DNA from: Vibrio sonorensis
GTDB lineage: Bacteria; Pseudomonadota; Gammaproteobacteria; Enterobacterales; Vibrionaceae
Reading direction: 5' to 3'
DNA: 63,230 nucleotides
Assembly: GCF_001854765.1 (NCBI RefSeq)
Contig: NZ_LJJE01000031.1
Location: 1-63,230, forward strand
This document shows positions 55,101-63,040 of this stretch, piece by piece (position 1 is the stretch's first letter; the number at the start of each line of letters is the position of its first letter). Both the position numbers and the translations under genes were made by a program. The notes beneath the pieces are model-generated. The model was not told where the DNA came from. It did no database searches and saw only the letters and a program-made list of their open reading frames with translations.

Positions 55101-56066
55101 ATGAACCGCACAATACTTTCTCTAGTCACAGCACTTTCACTGGTTTCAGTTTCATCCTACGCAGATTTTACTGGAGAGGGGTACAGCATTAAAACAGATG
55201 TACCGTATGGAAAAGGAGTGATCACTAAAAATGGCATGGTTGCTAGTCGAGATTTGGTTATGGATGTTGTTCAGCCAGATGTACCGATAGCCGAAAATAA
55301 TCCCGCAATAGTATTGGCGTTTGGTGGCAATTTTATTCGTGGCGATAAAAACCAAGCCTATAGCGTGGATGGGGCACAGACTACTTCGATGCGCGATTAC
55401 TGTAAACGATTTGCCCAAGAAGGCTACACTTGTGTAGCCATCGACTATCGACTCTCCCGAGAAGAGCCAATTGTGAGTAACATAGGCTATTCCAATGAAG
55501 TATTAGTCGATTCTGAGCTTCGTTTTGACGCATTGCATGACAGGCACAATATGTTGCGAGTTGGAAAAGGGCTAGATCCGTTACCAAAAGAGACTGACAT
55601 CGTTAAAAATAGTGTGATCGCGGCTTCCGAAGATATGTTCACTGCTGTTCGATTTTTAAGAGACAATGCTGACCAATATGCAATAGATCCCGATCGCATA
55701 GCACTTGGTGGATTCTCAGCAGGAGCGATAACAAGCTTTAACGTTGCTTATGGCATGCAGGCGCCAGTAAAAGCTGTATTTGGCAATTCAGGCTATGGCC
55801 TTGGTTTTGATTTTTCATCTATGAGCCAAGGTAGCCAAGCGTTGCCACCCGCACTGATCCATTTTGGGCATACTGACTTAACACCACTTCTTGACGCAGC
55901 GGAGCCAGTGTTGGAAAACTACAAAGCGGTTGGCGTTGAGGTAGAAACAGCATGGGTACCGGGTTTTGGGCATTTCTATCCCGCCGAAGCAACTTCATTG
56001 GGAGAAGGAGTATCAAAGCAATCGGTGCAAGAACGCATTTTAGATTTCTTAAACAGACATTTGTAA
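55101..56066 (+). CDS. Secreted alpha/beta-hydrolase (esterase-like)
   Basis: 321 residues with a Sec signal peptide cleaved about after residue 21 (S-V-S-S-Y-A). The fold is indicated by a probable oxyanion loop (L-A-F-G-G-N-F) and the nucleophile elbow G-G-F-S-A-G-A with Ser at 206. A candidate Asp lies in H-T-D-L-T-P and the His in P-G-F-G-H-F-Y-P. It should be a periplasmic or exported esterase/lipase/peptidase-like enzyme of the BD-FAE/Abhydrolase_3 type; the substrate is unknown. GAGGA precedes the ATG. Regulation by the divergent LysR protein is likely. Confidence 0.83.
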   Translation: MNRTILSLVTALSLVSVSSYADFTGEGYSIKTDVPYGKGVITKNGMVASRDLVMDVVQPDVPIAENNPAIVLAFGGNFIRGDKNQAYSVDGAQTTSMRDYCKRFAQEGYTCVAIDYRLSREEPIVSNIGYSNEVLVDSELRFDALHDRHNMLRVGKGLDPLPKETDIVKNSVIAASEDMFTAVRFLRDNADQYAIDPDRIALGGFSAGAITSFNVAYGMQAPVKAVFGNSGYGLGFDFSSMSQGSQALPPALIHFGHTDLTPLLDAAEPVLENYKAVGVEVETAWVPGFGHFYPAEATSLGEGVSKQSVQERILDFLNRHL

Positions 56067-56076
56067 ACATTGACTA

Positions 56077-56116
56077 AAGGCACTCTGTTCAGCCACAGGT
56101 GGGTAGAGTGCTTATT
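56077..56116 (+). terminator. Possible terminator of the hydrolase gene
   Basis: GCACTCT / AGAGTGC stem flanked by AAG/CTT, with a long partly paired loop and only a weak T tract after it. Confidence 0.45.
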
Positions 56117-56220
56117 GCTATGTAATGAAAAAAGCACAAGGGTAGGATATAAACAACAAGTTGCAAACTAGGGGAGTCGGACTATATTCAAGAGAGGCGT
56201 TAGTGGCGCAGGATAAGAAT

Positions 56221-57414
56221 ATGGACAATCAACAAATCGTCGTGATTGACGACTCGCCTGCAATTTTATTGGTTATGCGTAGTATGCTCCAAGAGCTTGG
56301 ATGCTCTAACGTAGTAACTTCAAGCAATCCAATGAAGGCTTTAGAAAAAATCACCAAATCTCCCGAGAGATACAGTGCGATATTTACTGACTTAAACATG
56401 CCAGAACTCGATGGCATGTCGTTGATAAAAGAGCTGGGGAAAGCCAACTTTCGCGGTGGTGTTTGCATTATTTCAGAAATGGAAACGCGAGTCATAGAGC
56501 TAGCTGCACGAATTGCGCGCCAGCATAAAGTGAACTTGGTTGGTAACATCGCAAAGCCCGTACCCTTGAACGAAATCAAACGCACGTTGGACAAAGTAAA
56601 GGCATTAACTATCCGCCAAGGCCATTGTCCACCAGATTCTTTAACGGTTAGAGAACTTGAATATTGTATCGAGCAAGGTCTTGTTGAACCATACTACCAG
56701 CCGAAAGTGAGCATTTTGAACAAAAGGGTAGAGGGCTTAGAAGTGTTGGCTCGTATTACTAAGCCCGGTGTCCCAAACGCAATCTTACCGTATCAATTTA
56801 TCCCTATCGCTATTAGGCACAATCTTCTTGACGCACTGACCAAGCAGTTAATGAAAAGAGTGATTGAAGATTTTCCCCGTTTGCAAAGTGAGTTTGGCGA
56901 CAATGTTAAAGTGAGCTTGAACCTCTCTCCGTCACAGCTTAACGAACAAGGCTACCCCAGTCACTTGATGGACACCATGGATGAAAAACACATTCATCGA
57001 GACAACATCACTCTCGAAATTACCGAAGAGTTTGCATTAGAAGACACTGAGCAATTAGAAACCATCAATCGATTGAGAATGCGAGGCTTTGGACTCTCTT
57101 TAGACGATTTTGGTACGGGTTTTACCAATTTAAACCAGCTTAGAACGCTGCCATTTACCGAGGTGAAAATCGATCGAACATTGATTAATGACATCCACCA
57201 AGATCAGTTCAATCAGGTTGTTGTAGAAACACTGGTTCAGATAGCTGATAAAATAGACGTAGGCTTGATTGCAGAGGGACTTGAATCCTTTGAGGACTTA
57301 GAATATTTAGGAAGAAAGTATCAAGATCTTAAAGTTCAGGGCTACTTGATCTGCAAGCCTAAACCGTTAGACAGTTTGCTGTACTGGTACCACAGTTGGG
57401 CGCACAACGCCTAA
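56221..57414 (+). CDS. Response regulator with EAL domain (cyclic di-GMP phosphodiesterase)
   Basis: 397 residues from the ATG at 56221 with an AGGA ribosome site (the frame is open 20 codons upstream from a TTG). The receiver domain (about 1-125) has the acidic pair D10/D11, phospho-acceptor D57 in T-D-L-N-M-P and K112. The EAL domain (about 140-390) has E-V-L at 174-176, N234, E266, D295-D296-F-G-T-G, K316, A-E-G at 351-353 and Q373, so all catalytic positions appear intact despite the E-V-L variant. It should hydrolyse c-di-GMP under control of an unidentified histidine kinase; none is nearby. Phosphorylation probably lowers c-di-GMP and favours motility, which would oppose adhesin-mediated attachment. 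Confidence 0.88.
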   Translation: MDNQQIVVIDDSPAILLVMRSMLQELGCSNVVTSSNPMKALEKITKSPERYSAIFTDLNMPELDGMSLIKELGKANFRGGVCIISEMETRVIELAARIARQHKVNLVGNIAKPVPLNEIKRTLDKVKALTIRQGHCPPDSLTVRELEYCIEQGLVEPYYQPKVSILNKRVEGLEVLARITKPGVPNAILPYQFIPIAIRHNLLDALTKQLMKRVIEDFPRLQSEFGDNVKVSLNLSPSQLNEQGYPSHLMDTMDEKHIHRDNITLEITEEFALEDTEQLETINRLRMRGFGLSLDDFGTGFTNLNQLRTLPFTEVKIDRTLINDIHQDQFNQVVVETLVQIADKIDVGLIAEGLESFEDLEYLGRKYQDLKVQGYLICKPKPLDSLLYWYHSWAHNA

Positions 57415-57827
57415 CCACATCGATACACCTTTGATTCAACTTTGCCAAGCAACAAAATTGCTTTAATATTTGTGAACTTACCAATTGTTGACAAGTTGTT
57501 ATTAAAGACGTTTGCTCATAACATTACAAATTCAACCGCTGCTTAGATAAGAAAGATAGGTCCTCAAGGAGCAAAGAGGACTATTTGGCTCACCAGTTTA
57601 GGAGTAATTTTAATGCCAATGACAATTAGAGAAATGGCCTGCCATACATGGGCTTTAAGTGGTAACGGGAAAGAGGGCGCTAAGGTGCATTCTGACTAAG
57701 AAAATTTGGGGATGGCATTTGGGCGGAAACACAACTTTGGTGAAGGAATCAAAGGGAATAAACTCAAGCAAGCGCGTACAGAAGCTATGCCGAGATTGTC
57801 GACAAGTTAGCGTCTCCGAGAACACAT
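57415..57827 (+). other. Spacer with remnant small ORF and hairpin
   Basis: 413 bases without an intact gene. A near-perfect hairpin (about 57556-57583, GTCCTC / GAGGAC core) precedes a TAGGAG ribosome site and the interrupted frame at 57613. No terminator for the EAL gene is obvious. Confidence 0.4.
57613..57810 (+). pseudogene. Possible small ORF interrupted by an in-frame TAA
   Basis: An ATG with a TAGGAG site 7-12 bases upstream opens a 28-codon frame (M-P-M-T-I-R-E-M-A-C-H-T-W) that stops at TAA (57697-57699). The same frame then continues 36 codons (E-N-L-G-M-A-F-G-R-K-H) to a TAG at 57808-57810. The good ribosome site and continued frame suggest a decayed small gene; the family is not recognised. 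It could also be a genuine 28-residue peptide. Confidence 0.3.
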
Positions 57828-58100
57828 ATGAAAGCAAAAATAGTGTATGTGTGTGGTGGCTTTAGAAACGGCCAAGTATTCCCAGAGCATTTGTGGTTAG
57901 AGAACCACACGGACAAGCAAACGTATGACACTTTTATTGAGCAAGATGTTGTAGTTATTGACGAAGTTGGTGAGGCCAATAAACCCTTTCAACCAGGGTG
58001 TGAAGGTGATGCATTCGAAAAGGATGAAATCGTTCGAGTAAGATTGGATGGATTGACCAATGGCCAAGTGGTCAGCATAGGTGGAAAAATGGGCGGCTAG
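57828..58100 (+). CDS. Small orphan protein of unknown function
   Basis: A 90-residue, mildly acidic protein that I do not recognise: M-K-A-K-I-V-Y-V-C-G-G-F at the start, a central E-Q-D-V-V-V-I-D-E-V-G-E stretch and a Gly-rich end. It is predicted soluble, with alternating beta and coil. The ATG has a CCGAGAA leader of moderate quality. It is followed by a perfect 12-bp inverted repeat. No relation to its neighbours is evident. Confidence 0.5.
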   Translation: MKAKIVYVCGGFRNGQVFPEHLWLENHTDKQTYDTFIEQDVVVIDEVGEANKPFQPGCEGDAFEKDEIVRVRLDGLTNGQVVSIGGKMGG

Positions 58101-58139
58101 TCCAGCCACCGAATTTAAAAAGTTCAATTATTCAATGTG

Positions 58140-58172
58140 ATAAGATGGTTACAAAGGCACTAACCATCTTAT
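58140..58172. repeat. Perfect 12-bp inverted repeat
   Basis: ATAAGATGGTTA and TAACCATCTTAT separated by nine bases. No T tract follows on either strand, so it is either a non-canonical terminator of the small ORF before it or a protein-binding operator. Confidence 0.6.
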
Positions 58173-58263
58173 GGCACTTCGCCTTTGCTAGATAATTCAA
58201 ACTCTTCCCACTACATTTAACTTTGATTATTCAATCAACATACATCATAACAATTAGCACATC

Positions 58264-58282
58264 TTAACGCACTATAACTAAA
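58264..58282. repeat. Dispersed 19-bp intergenic repeat, copy 2
   Basis: Identical to 49503-49521 (TTAACGCACTATAACTAAA); the flanks diverge. Confidence 0.6.
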
Positions 58283-58448
58283 ACTATATTAACTGCTTGT
58301 TGCTGGAAAATGCAGTTTTTTCGATAGATAGCTATCTTATTATGGATTTTTATTGGGCACTGTTTATTTGTACAGCTATAGGGTAGAGTAGACAATCGAT
58401 GTTGTAAGTTTCTAATACCATCAACAAAGGTCATGCGAGGTAAGGATA

Positions 58449-58958
58449 ATGATCAAACTCGAACAACCTGATTTGATGATTGAAGATTTTCTATTGAGGC
58501 AATTACGAGACTCAGATGTAGATGAAATGTTTATCATAAAATCGAATGATTCAATTCTCGAATTTTTAGATAGCCCAAAGGCTAGAAATCGAAACGAAGC
58601 ATTGGTGTTTATACATAAAATTCAAAGTGGTGTTACGCACAATGATTGGTACTACTGGGGCATTACGCAACCGGAGAGTGAGTCCATTATTGGTACGGTT
58701 TGTTTGTGGAATCTAGACGAGAAAAGCAAAAAAGCCGACGTTGGCTTTGTGTTGTTACCAGAATTTCAAGGTAGAGGTGTAATGCAATGCATACTCCCCA
58801 AGATCTTAAACTTCGGGTTTCAAGAACTAGGTTTGAGTACCATTGAAGCAGAGGTTGCACCACAAAACGTTAAGTCTTTAAGCTTATTAAAAAACAATGG
58901 GTTTACTTTTGCGTGTAAAGAAGGAGAAACTGACATTTATGCTCTTGTATCGAGCTAA
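58449..58958 (+). CDS. GNAT acetyltransferase, RimJ/RimL type
   Basis: A 169-residue acetyl-CoA-dependent N-acetyltransferase. The RimJ/RimL pattern is visible: L-R-Q-L-R-D-S-D-V-D-E-M-F at the start, I-G-T-V-C-L-W-N-L in the middle, the acetyl-CoA loop Q-G-R-G-V-M near residues 116-121, and N-V-K-S-L-S-L-L-K-N-N-G-F near the end. Substrates may be ribosomal proteins, antibiotics or small amines; unknown. AAGGA precedes the ATG. Confidence 0.85.
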   Translation: MIKLEQPDLMIEDFLLRQLRDSDVDEMFIIKSNDSILEFLDSPKARNRNEALVFIHKIQSGVTHNDWYYWGITQPESESIIGTVCLWNLDEKSKKADVGFVLLPEFQGRGVMQCILPKILNFGFQELGLSTIEAEVAPQNVKSLSLLKNNGFTFACKEGETDIYALVSS

Positions 58959-59071
58959 TAGAAAAGCAAAAACAGGTTAGAAAATCGAACAATCTAAAAA
59001 TACATTTCAACGACAAGACAGTTAAGCGATAGTTTGTACGATTTCTACACCTGTTACTGGCGACTTAAATG

Positions 59072-59275
59072 CTATTTTTGAGCGTTAACAAAACGTTCGG
59101 CCTTCGCGAATAGGGAATCACATAGCTTTTGTTGCTTTGAATGTTCTGCACTACCTGCTTCTAAGGAATCGAGGAGAAGTTTAGCAGCATTAAACTCTTC
59201 AACCATTTTTTCGAATTTTTCTTCAAAGCTGATTTTTCTTACTTTCTTACTTGGTTTTCTGGACGGTTTGGCCAT
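59072..59275 (-). CDS. Small basic coiled-coil protein of unknown function
   Basis: 67 residues: a strongly basic N-terminus (M-A-K-P-S-R-K-P-S-K-K-V-R-K) followed by an amphipathic helix (E-E-K-F-E-K-M-V-E-E-F-N-A-A-K-L-L-L-D-S-L-E) and a second helix. An excellent AGGAAGTGAT ribosome site precedes the ATG, which supports a real gene. It lies downstream of a cold-shock gene on the same strand, with a hairpin between. A nucleic-acid-binding role would fit the charge but is only a guess. Confidence 0.6.
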   Translation of the reverse strand: MAKPSRKPSKKVRKISFEEKFEKMVEEFNAAKLLLDSLEAGSAEHSKQQKLCDSLFAKAERFVNAQK

Positions 59276-59360
59276 AGATCACTTCCTAGTTATACGGGCA
59301 CACTCTTGAGGTGTTTAACACACTTATTTCAAGAGCTTATTAAGGTGGGCTGGGGGAGAA

Positions 59361-59390
59361 GAAGGGTTCAAAGTAAACGATGAACCCTTA
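59361..59390 (-). terminator. Possible terminator of the cold-shock gene
   Basis: A perfect 9-bp stem (AAGGGTTCA / TGAACCCTT) with a ten-base loop, 16 bases after the csp stop; on the minus strand it is followed only by CTTCT, so termination may be incomplete. Confidence 0.45.
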
Positions 59391-59405
59391 AAAAGAACTA
59401 AGTGA

Positions 59406-59618
59406 TTAAGCTACAGTTACGTTAGCAGCTTGAGGGCCTTTAGCACCCTGTTCAATATCAAAAGTGACCTTTTGGCCTTCAGCTAGTGTTTTGAAACCAT
59501 CTGAAACGATTGATCTGAAGTGAACGAAAACGTCAGCGCTTCCGTTGTCAGGAGTGATAAAACCAAAACCTTTAGTTTCGTTGAACCATTTAACTTGGCC
59601 AGTTGTTTTATTAGACAT
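59406..59618 (-). CDS. Cold-shock domain protein (CspA family)
   Basis: A 70-residue RNA chaperone with a single OB fold. RNP1 is K-G-F-G-F-I-T and RNP2 V-F-V-H-F, with conserved aromatic residues in K-W-F-N. It melts RNA structure during cold shock or growth transitions. The ATG has a GAG leader. The upstream region is long and AT-rich, as expected for a gene with a long 5' untranslated region, but a canonical cold-box was not recognised. Confidence 0.93.
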   Translation of the reverse strand: MSNKTTGQVKWFNETKGFGFITPDNGSADVFVHFRSIVSDGFKTLAEGQKVTFDIEQGAKGPQAANVTVA

Positions 59619-60101
59619 AAATATCTCAATATATTGATTGGTTAAAATTTGAAGCTAATAGATAAATTATGAACAAAAGGTATCGCAGGATATATGACGA
59701 TGAAAATCGAAAACGAAGCTGAGAAAGTCTTGTACTAAATATGTTATCAATAGCCCGCTGCTTGAGCTGAGGCCACTATACACGATACCCCAGCAATAGA
59801 TAGTACTTTATCTTGTTTAACTTAATCTGCGTGTTGAGTTTGATTGAAAAACACGCTTAATCGATCTTTTTGCAAAGGTTTATCTAGTTTTTTATCAGGC
59901 GACTAAGTAGTGGCTAGTTTATAGGTCAACTCCACTCGTAATGGCCATATTTAAATAACTATCATATTTTCAAATGGTTATGTTTTCCTAGACTTGATTG
60001 CCGAGTTAGCCGTGTTAAGGTGGTTAAACTCAATGCATAGGCGTTGTGAATTTTGCGTTTGGCATTGATTTCTTCTTTGGCAACTCGGTCAGGAGTCAAT
60101 T
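59619..60101. promoter_or_regulatory. Divergent promoter region of csp and a GNAT gene
   Basis: 483 bases with no ORF. The left part should hold the csp promoter and leader (minus strand). The right end forms a long imperfect hairpin just before the GNAT ribosome site: CCGAGTTAGCC (60001-60011) with GGCAACTCGG (60079-60088), and inside it TCAATGC (60030-60036) with GCATTGA (60062-60068). Confidence 0.45.
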
Positions 60102-60689
60102 ATGCAAATTACATATAGAACCGGAAACAAAAACGACGTAACACGAATTGCACAACTGGATTATATAGCCTCTGATGGCGCTGTAGAGTATTTGTTTAAT
60201 GGGCTAATTGAAGGGGTGTCAGCACTACAGCTACTAACAAGTGGTTTAGAACAAGACATCGAACCGCACACATTCCGCCAGTGTATTGTCGCCGATTCTG
60301 GAGAAAAGGTCATAGGGATGGCATTGTCTTATCCTGCTTCCTATCACGGTATAACTGACGAACTTACCAACTTCTTGCCACCTGATCGCTTAGAGCACTT
60401 TCGCGAACTGTATTCAAGCAGGGTAGAAGGTAGCTATTTTCTTGATGCCATGTGCGTTGACGAAAAACACAGAGGCAAAGGCATCGGAAAAAGTTTGTTA
60501 AACAAGACTAAGGAAAAAGCAAAATCAGACGGTTATTCCCAACTAAGCTTGATCGTTTTTGCAGACAACCTAGCAGCCATTACATTGTACAAGCAACAAG
60601 GTTTTAAAGTTGTCAAAAAGATCAGCCTAGAACCGCATGCTTTGATACCACATCAAGGAGGGTGCTTACTAATGGTGTGCGAGGTTTAG
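60102..60689 (+). CDS. GNAT acetyltransferase
   Basis: A 195-residue N-acetyltransferase. The acetyl-CoA binding motif R-G-K-G-I-G-K-S-L-L lies near residues 123-132, and N-L-A-A-I-T-L-Y-K-Q-Q-G-F follows, as usual for the fold. The N-terminal part (Y-R-T-G-N-K-N-D-V-T-R-I-A-Q-L) is standard. The substrate is unknown. AGGAG precedes the ATG, next to the second arm of a long hairpin that could control its translation. Confidence 0.87.
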   Translation: MQITYRTGNKNDVTRIAQLDYIASDGAVEYLFNGLIEGVSALQLLTSGLEQDIEPHTFRQCIVADSGEKVIGMALSYPASYHGITDELTNFLPPDRLEHFRELYSSRVEGSYFLDAMCVDEKHRGKGIGKSLLNKTKEKAKSDGYSQLSLIVFADNLAAITLYKQQGFKVVKKISLEPHALIPHQGGCLLMVCEV

Positions 60690-60769
60690 AGTTTTTGCGG
60701 CGAGTTACGGCGAATAGATTTAAAGAGAATTAAACGGTCCTTACCCATCAGTGGACAAGGTTTATTGAG

Positions 60770-60799
60770 ACTGCCAACGAGACGCGTTGGCAGTTTTCT
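60770..60799 (+). terminator. Intrinsic terminator after the GNAT gene
   Basis: A perfect 10-bp stem (ACTGCCAACG / CGTTGGCAGT), loop of five, followed by TTTCTT. Confidence 0.8.
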
Positions 60800-60809
60800 T
60801 AAGTCGTTA

Positions 60810-61313
60810 TTAGGTGCCTGAAGAATTTCTTCTTGTGGGCTCAGCTTCATGCAAGTATCGAGTGAAAGTATCTTTCGGACGATCAAGGTCGCTTTCTGCT
60901 AATACTCTTGATGCCATGCCTCTATGATTACTGCCATGTGTAAGTAAATGCAGTAAAATTTCTTCTACTGTTAGTTGTCCACAACCGCCATCGATAAAAC
61001 GGAAAGTCACATTGCGCTTGAGCTCTTCTTCACTTACTGACTGTGTAAAGTTGACAAGCCATGAGTCATGTTCATCCATTGTTCGTCGCAGCTCAGATAG
61101 TGAGGGAGTCTCGACGGTATTCTCAGCAGTATATTTTTCCGGTTCGCCAGCGATTCGACTGATGAAAAGGCTATCTACGACCGTTGTGTGATTCAAAATC
61201 CGAACAAAAAATCTTGCATCGTCATCCGGTAGCTGTGAAAACTGTTTTTCACCAAAATCTAGCAACTCTTCGTTAGCCCATTTTTTATATTGAAATGCTT
61301 TAGTAAACTGCAT
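60810..61313 (-). CDS. DinB family protein
   Basis: A 167-residue four-helix-bundle protein of the DinB/YfiT superfamily. The metal-binding His triad is visible: one His in I-L-N-H-T-T-V-V-D and two in L-L-T-H-G-S-N-H-R-G. Such proteins act as metal-dependent thiol S-transferases or have unknown roles; the DNA-damage link of the founding member cannot be assumed. GGAGAAA precedes the ATG. Confidence 0.83.
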   Translation of the reverse strand: MQFTKAFQYKKWANEELLDFGEKQFSQLPDDDARFFVRILNHTTVVDSLFISRIAGEPEKYTAENTVETPSLSELRRTMDEHDSWLVNFTQSVSEEELKRNVTFRFIDGGCGQLTVEEILLHLLTHGSNHRGMASRVLAESDLDRPKDTFTRYLHEAEPTRRNSSGT

Positions 61314-61646
61314 TTTTTCTCCATGAAATATTAGTGAAGGCGCTAGAAACGTGTCGTTATCTAACGCTTCGTTAAGTAGTGAATAATGCGACCACCTAAC
61401 CTGTTCAATGGTATCGTAAATATTAACGCTGATTCAAACCAAAATGACGCAGTAAACACGTGTTGCAGGCTTTGATAGACGGGGTTTTAACTGAATAAAG
61501 CTCACTTTGAGCTATTTGGTGGCTTTCGCTCCATATTACCGTATGGAGCATTCCCCAAACCCCAGTATCGATCACTTTGTGACTCAATGTGCATTTGTTA
61601 GCATATCTATATAACTAAACAGCTATCGCGCAGGGGTTAGGTAAAG
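61314..61646. other. Spacer between DinB and NERD genes
   Basis: 333 bases without an ORF. It contains two perfect inverted repeats, AGCTCA-CTT-TGAGCT (about 61499-61513) and GCTCCATA / TATGGAGC (61528-61549), neither with a T tract. Divergent promoters for both flanking genes should lie here. Confidence 0.45.
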
Positions 61647-62600
61647 ATGATCGTTAAAGATAGGGATTCGAAGCAAGAAACAACCTTAAAGGCAAAAGCG
61701 GGAGCTAAAGTCGAAGGTGACGTTGCCTTTTACCTTAAGAGACAGTTTCTAGAAAGCAAAGATATCTTTGTTATTAATGACTTAAGATTAAGCTACAAAG
61801 GTGAGGTCGCGCAGATTGACCATCTTATCTTACATAGCAAGGGTTTTGTGGTAGTTGAATCGAAATCTATACGCGGTCACGTCAAGGTCAATAAACAGTT
61901 AGAGTGGAGTAGGACAGTACGCGGTAGATGGATTGGTATGCCATCACCAATAGAGCAGGCATAGATTCAAACTAAGTTGTTAAAATTACTACTAAATGAT
62001 CACGCGGATGAAATGCTAGGCAAAATGCTAATCATGCAACAGTATTTTGGTGGCCGTTGTTATGATCAATTGTGTGCGGTTTCAAACGATGCCCAGATAA
62101 ACCGAACTAGCATACCAAGGTCGATAAATAAGTTGTTAGTTAAAGCTGAATCCATTGGACCTACCGTAGAAAGGATTATAAAAGCTCATAGCACCGGTGC
62201 TTTCTTTAAAGGAAACCCCAGTTTCACTCGTGATGAGTTATACAAAATCATGTACTTTCTCACTGATCAACACTGTCCGGCTAGTACCTCAAATAGCAAG
62301 AATGGAGAAGCGTTAACAACATCTATGTCTGCACCGCAATCAAATTCTGAAACTACGACAGCCGTTAGTCCAGAAGTGCAAATAATTAAGGGATTTGAGT
62401 GTAAAAGCTGCGGTAGTTTCGATACCTCACCTAAATACGGGAAATATGGATATTACGTTACATGTCCATCCTGTAAGGTAAATACAGCAATGAAGATTGC
62501 TTGTTCACATTGCGGCTCAAAAAGAACTAAAGTCAGCAAATCGAAAAACACATATACAGTGAGTTGCGAATGCGGACATAAACAGCAACACGTTTTTTAA
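61647..62600 (+). pseudogene. NERD-domain, zinc-ribbon protein interrupted by one in-frame TAG
   Basis: Read through, this frame encodes 317 residues: an N-terminal NERD (nuclease-related) domain with D58, E71 and K73 in a D-x12-E-x-K arrangement (I-D-H-L-I-L, V-V-E-S-K-S) and two C-terminal zinc ribbons (C-K-S-C with C-P-S-C; C-S-H-C with C-E-C). A TAG at 61962-61964 (codon 106) splits it right after W-x-G-M-P-S-P-I-E-Q-A, a place where intact relatives continue. There is no frameshift. One base change from CAG (Gln) or GAG (Glu) would explain it. The second part has only a TTG at 61977 as a possible restart. NERD proteins are presumed to act on DNA; this copy is probably inactive unless the amber codon is read. 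Confidence 0.78.
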
Positions 62601-62652
62601 TCTAAACCTCAACTAATACAAAAATAAAACTGAAAACGACAAAAAGCGGAGC

Positions 62653-63027
62653 ATGAAGTACCGAGAAATGACCAAGAATTACATTTTTCGTGAGTTAGAA
62701 TGCCAACTAAGCAAAGAAGAAGCCGCAAAACTTTGTTTTAAAACCGTGAGAACAATCACATCTTGGGATAAAGGAAAACCCATCCCAAAGGAATGCCGTC
62801 GATTAATGAGGTTGTATCGACAGCTAGAAATATCACATTTGGAAGAGTGGGAAGGGTTTGCAATGAAAGGGAGTAAAATGTTAACACCAACAGGTCAGCT
62901 CGCTAGTCCCCAACAAATACTTACTGGATTAGCGTTACTTGAAATTCAGTCCGAACTTGAGCTGAAAACCACACGTAAGCTGCTAAGTTATGCGCGAGTA
63001 ATTAACCGTATTGGCCGTAATCATTAG
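62653..63027 (+). CDS. Phage-type DUF3653-like small protein
   Basis: A 124-residue protein with a helix-turn-helix-like stretch (S-K-E-E-A-A-K-L-C-F-K-T-V-R-T-I-T-S-W-D-K-G) and a following K-E-C-R-R-L-M-R-L-Y segment. It resembles DUF3653 proteins found near vibriophage and plasmid-like elements. The start is ATG at 62653 (GGAG very close) or 62668. It may be a regulator or remnant of a mobile element that extends beyond the window; low certainty on family. Confidence 0.5.
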   Translation: MKYREMTKNYIFRELECQLSKEEAAKLCFKTVRTITSWDKGKPIPKECRRLMRLYRQLEISHLEEWEGFAMKGSKMLTPTGQLASPQQILTGLALLEIQSELELKTTRKLLSYARVINRIGRNH

Positions 63028-63040
63028 CGACAAGCTAGTG

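Larger units (their letters stand above)
58101..58448. other. AT-rich spacer upstream of a GNAT gene
   Basis: 348 bases with no ORF. It contains the 12-bp inverted repeat at 58140-58172, the second copy of the dispersed repeat at 58264-58282 and a small palindrome GATAGCTATC near 58327. Confidence 0.5.

Noticed and set aside
60001..60088. Integron attC-like folded site
   Set aside because: The arms pair, but the R-Y-Y-Y-A-A-C / G-T-T-R-R-R-Y core sites are absent in either orientation and no cassette array is seen.
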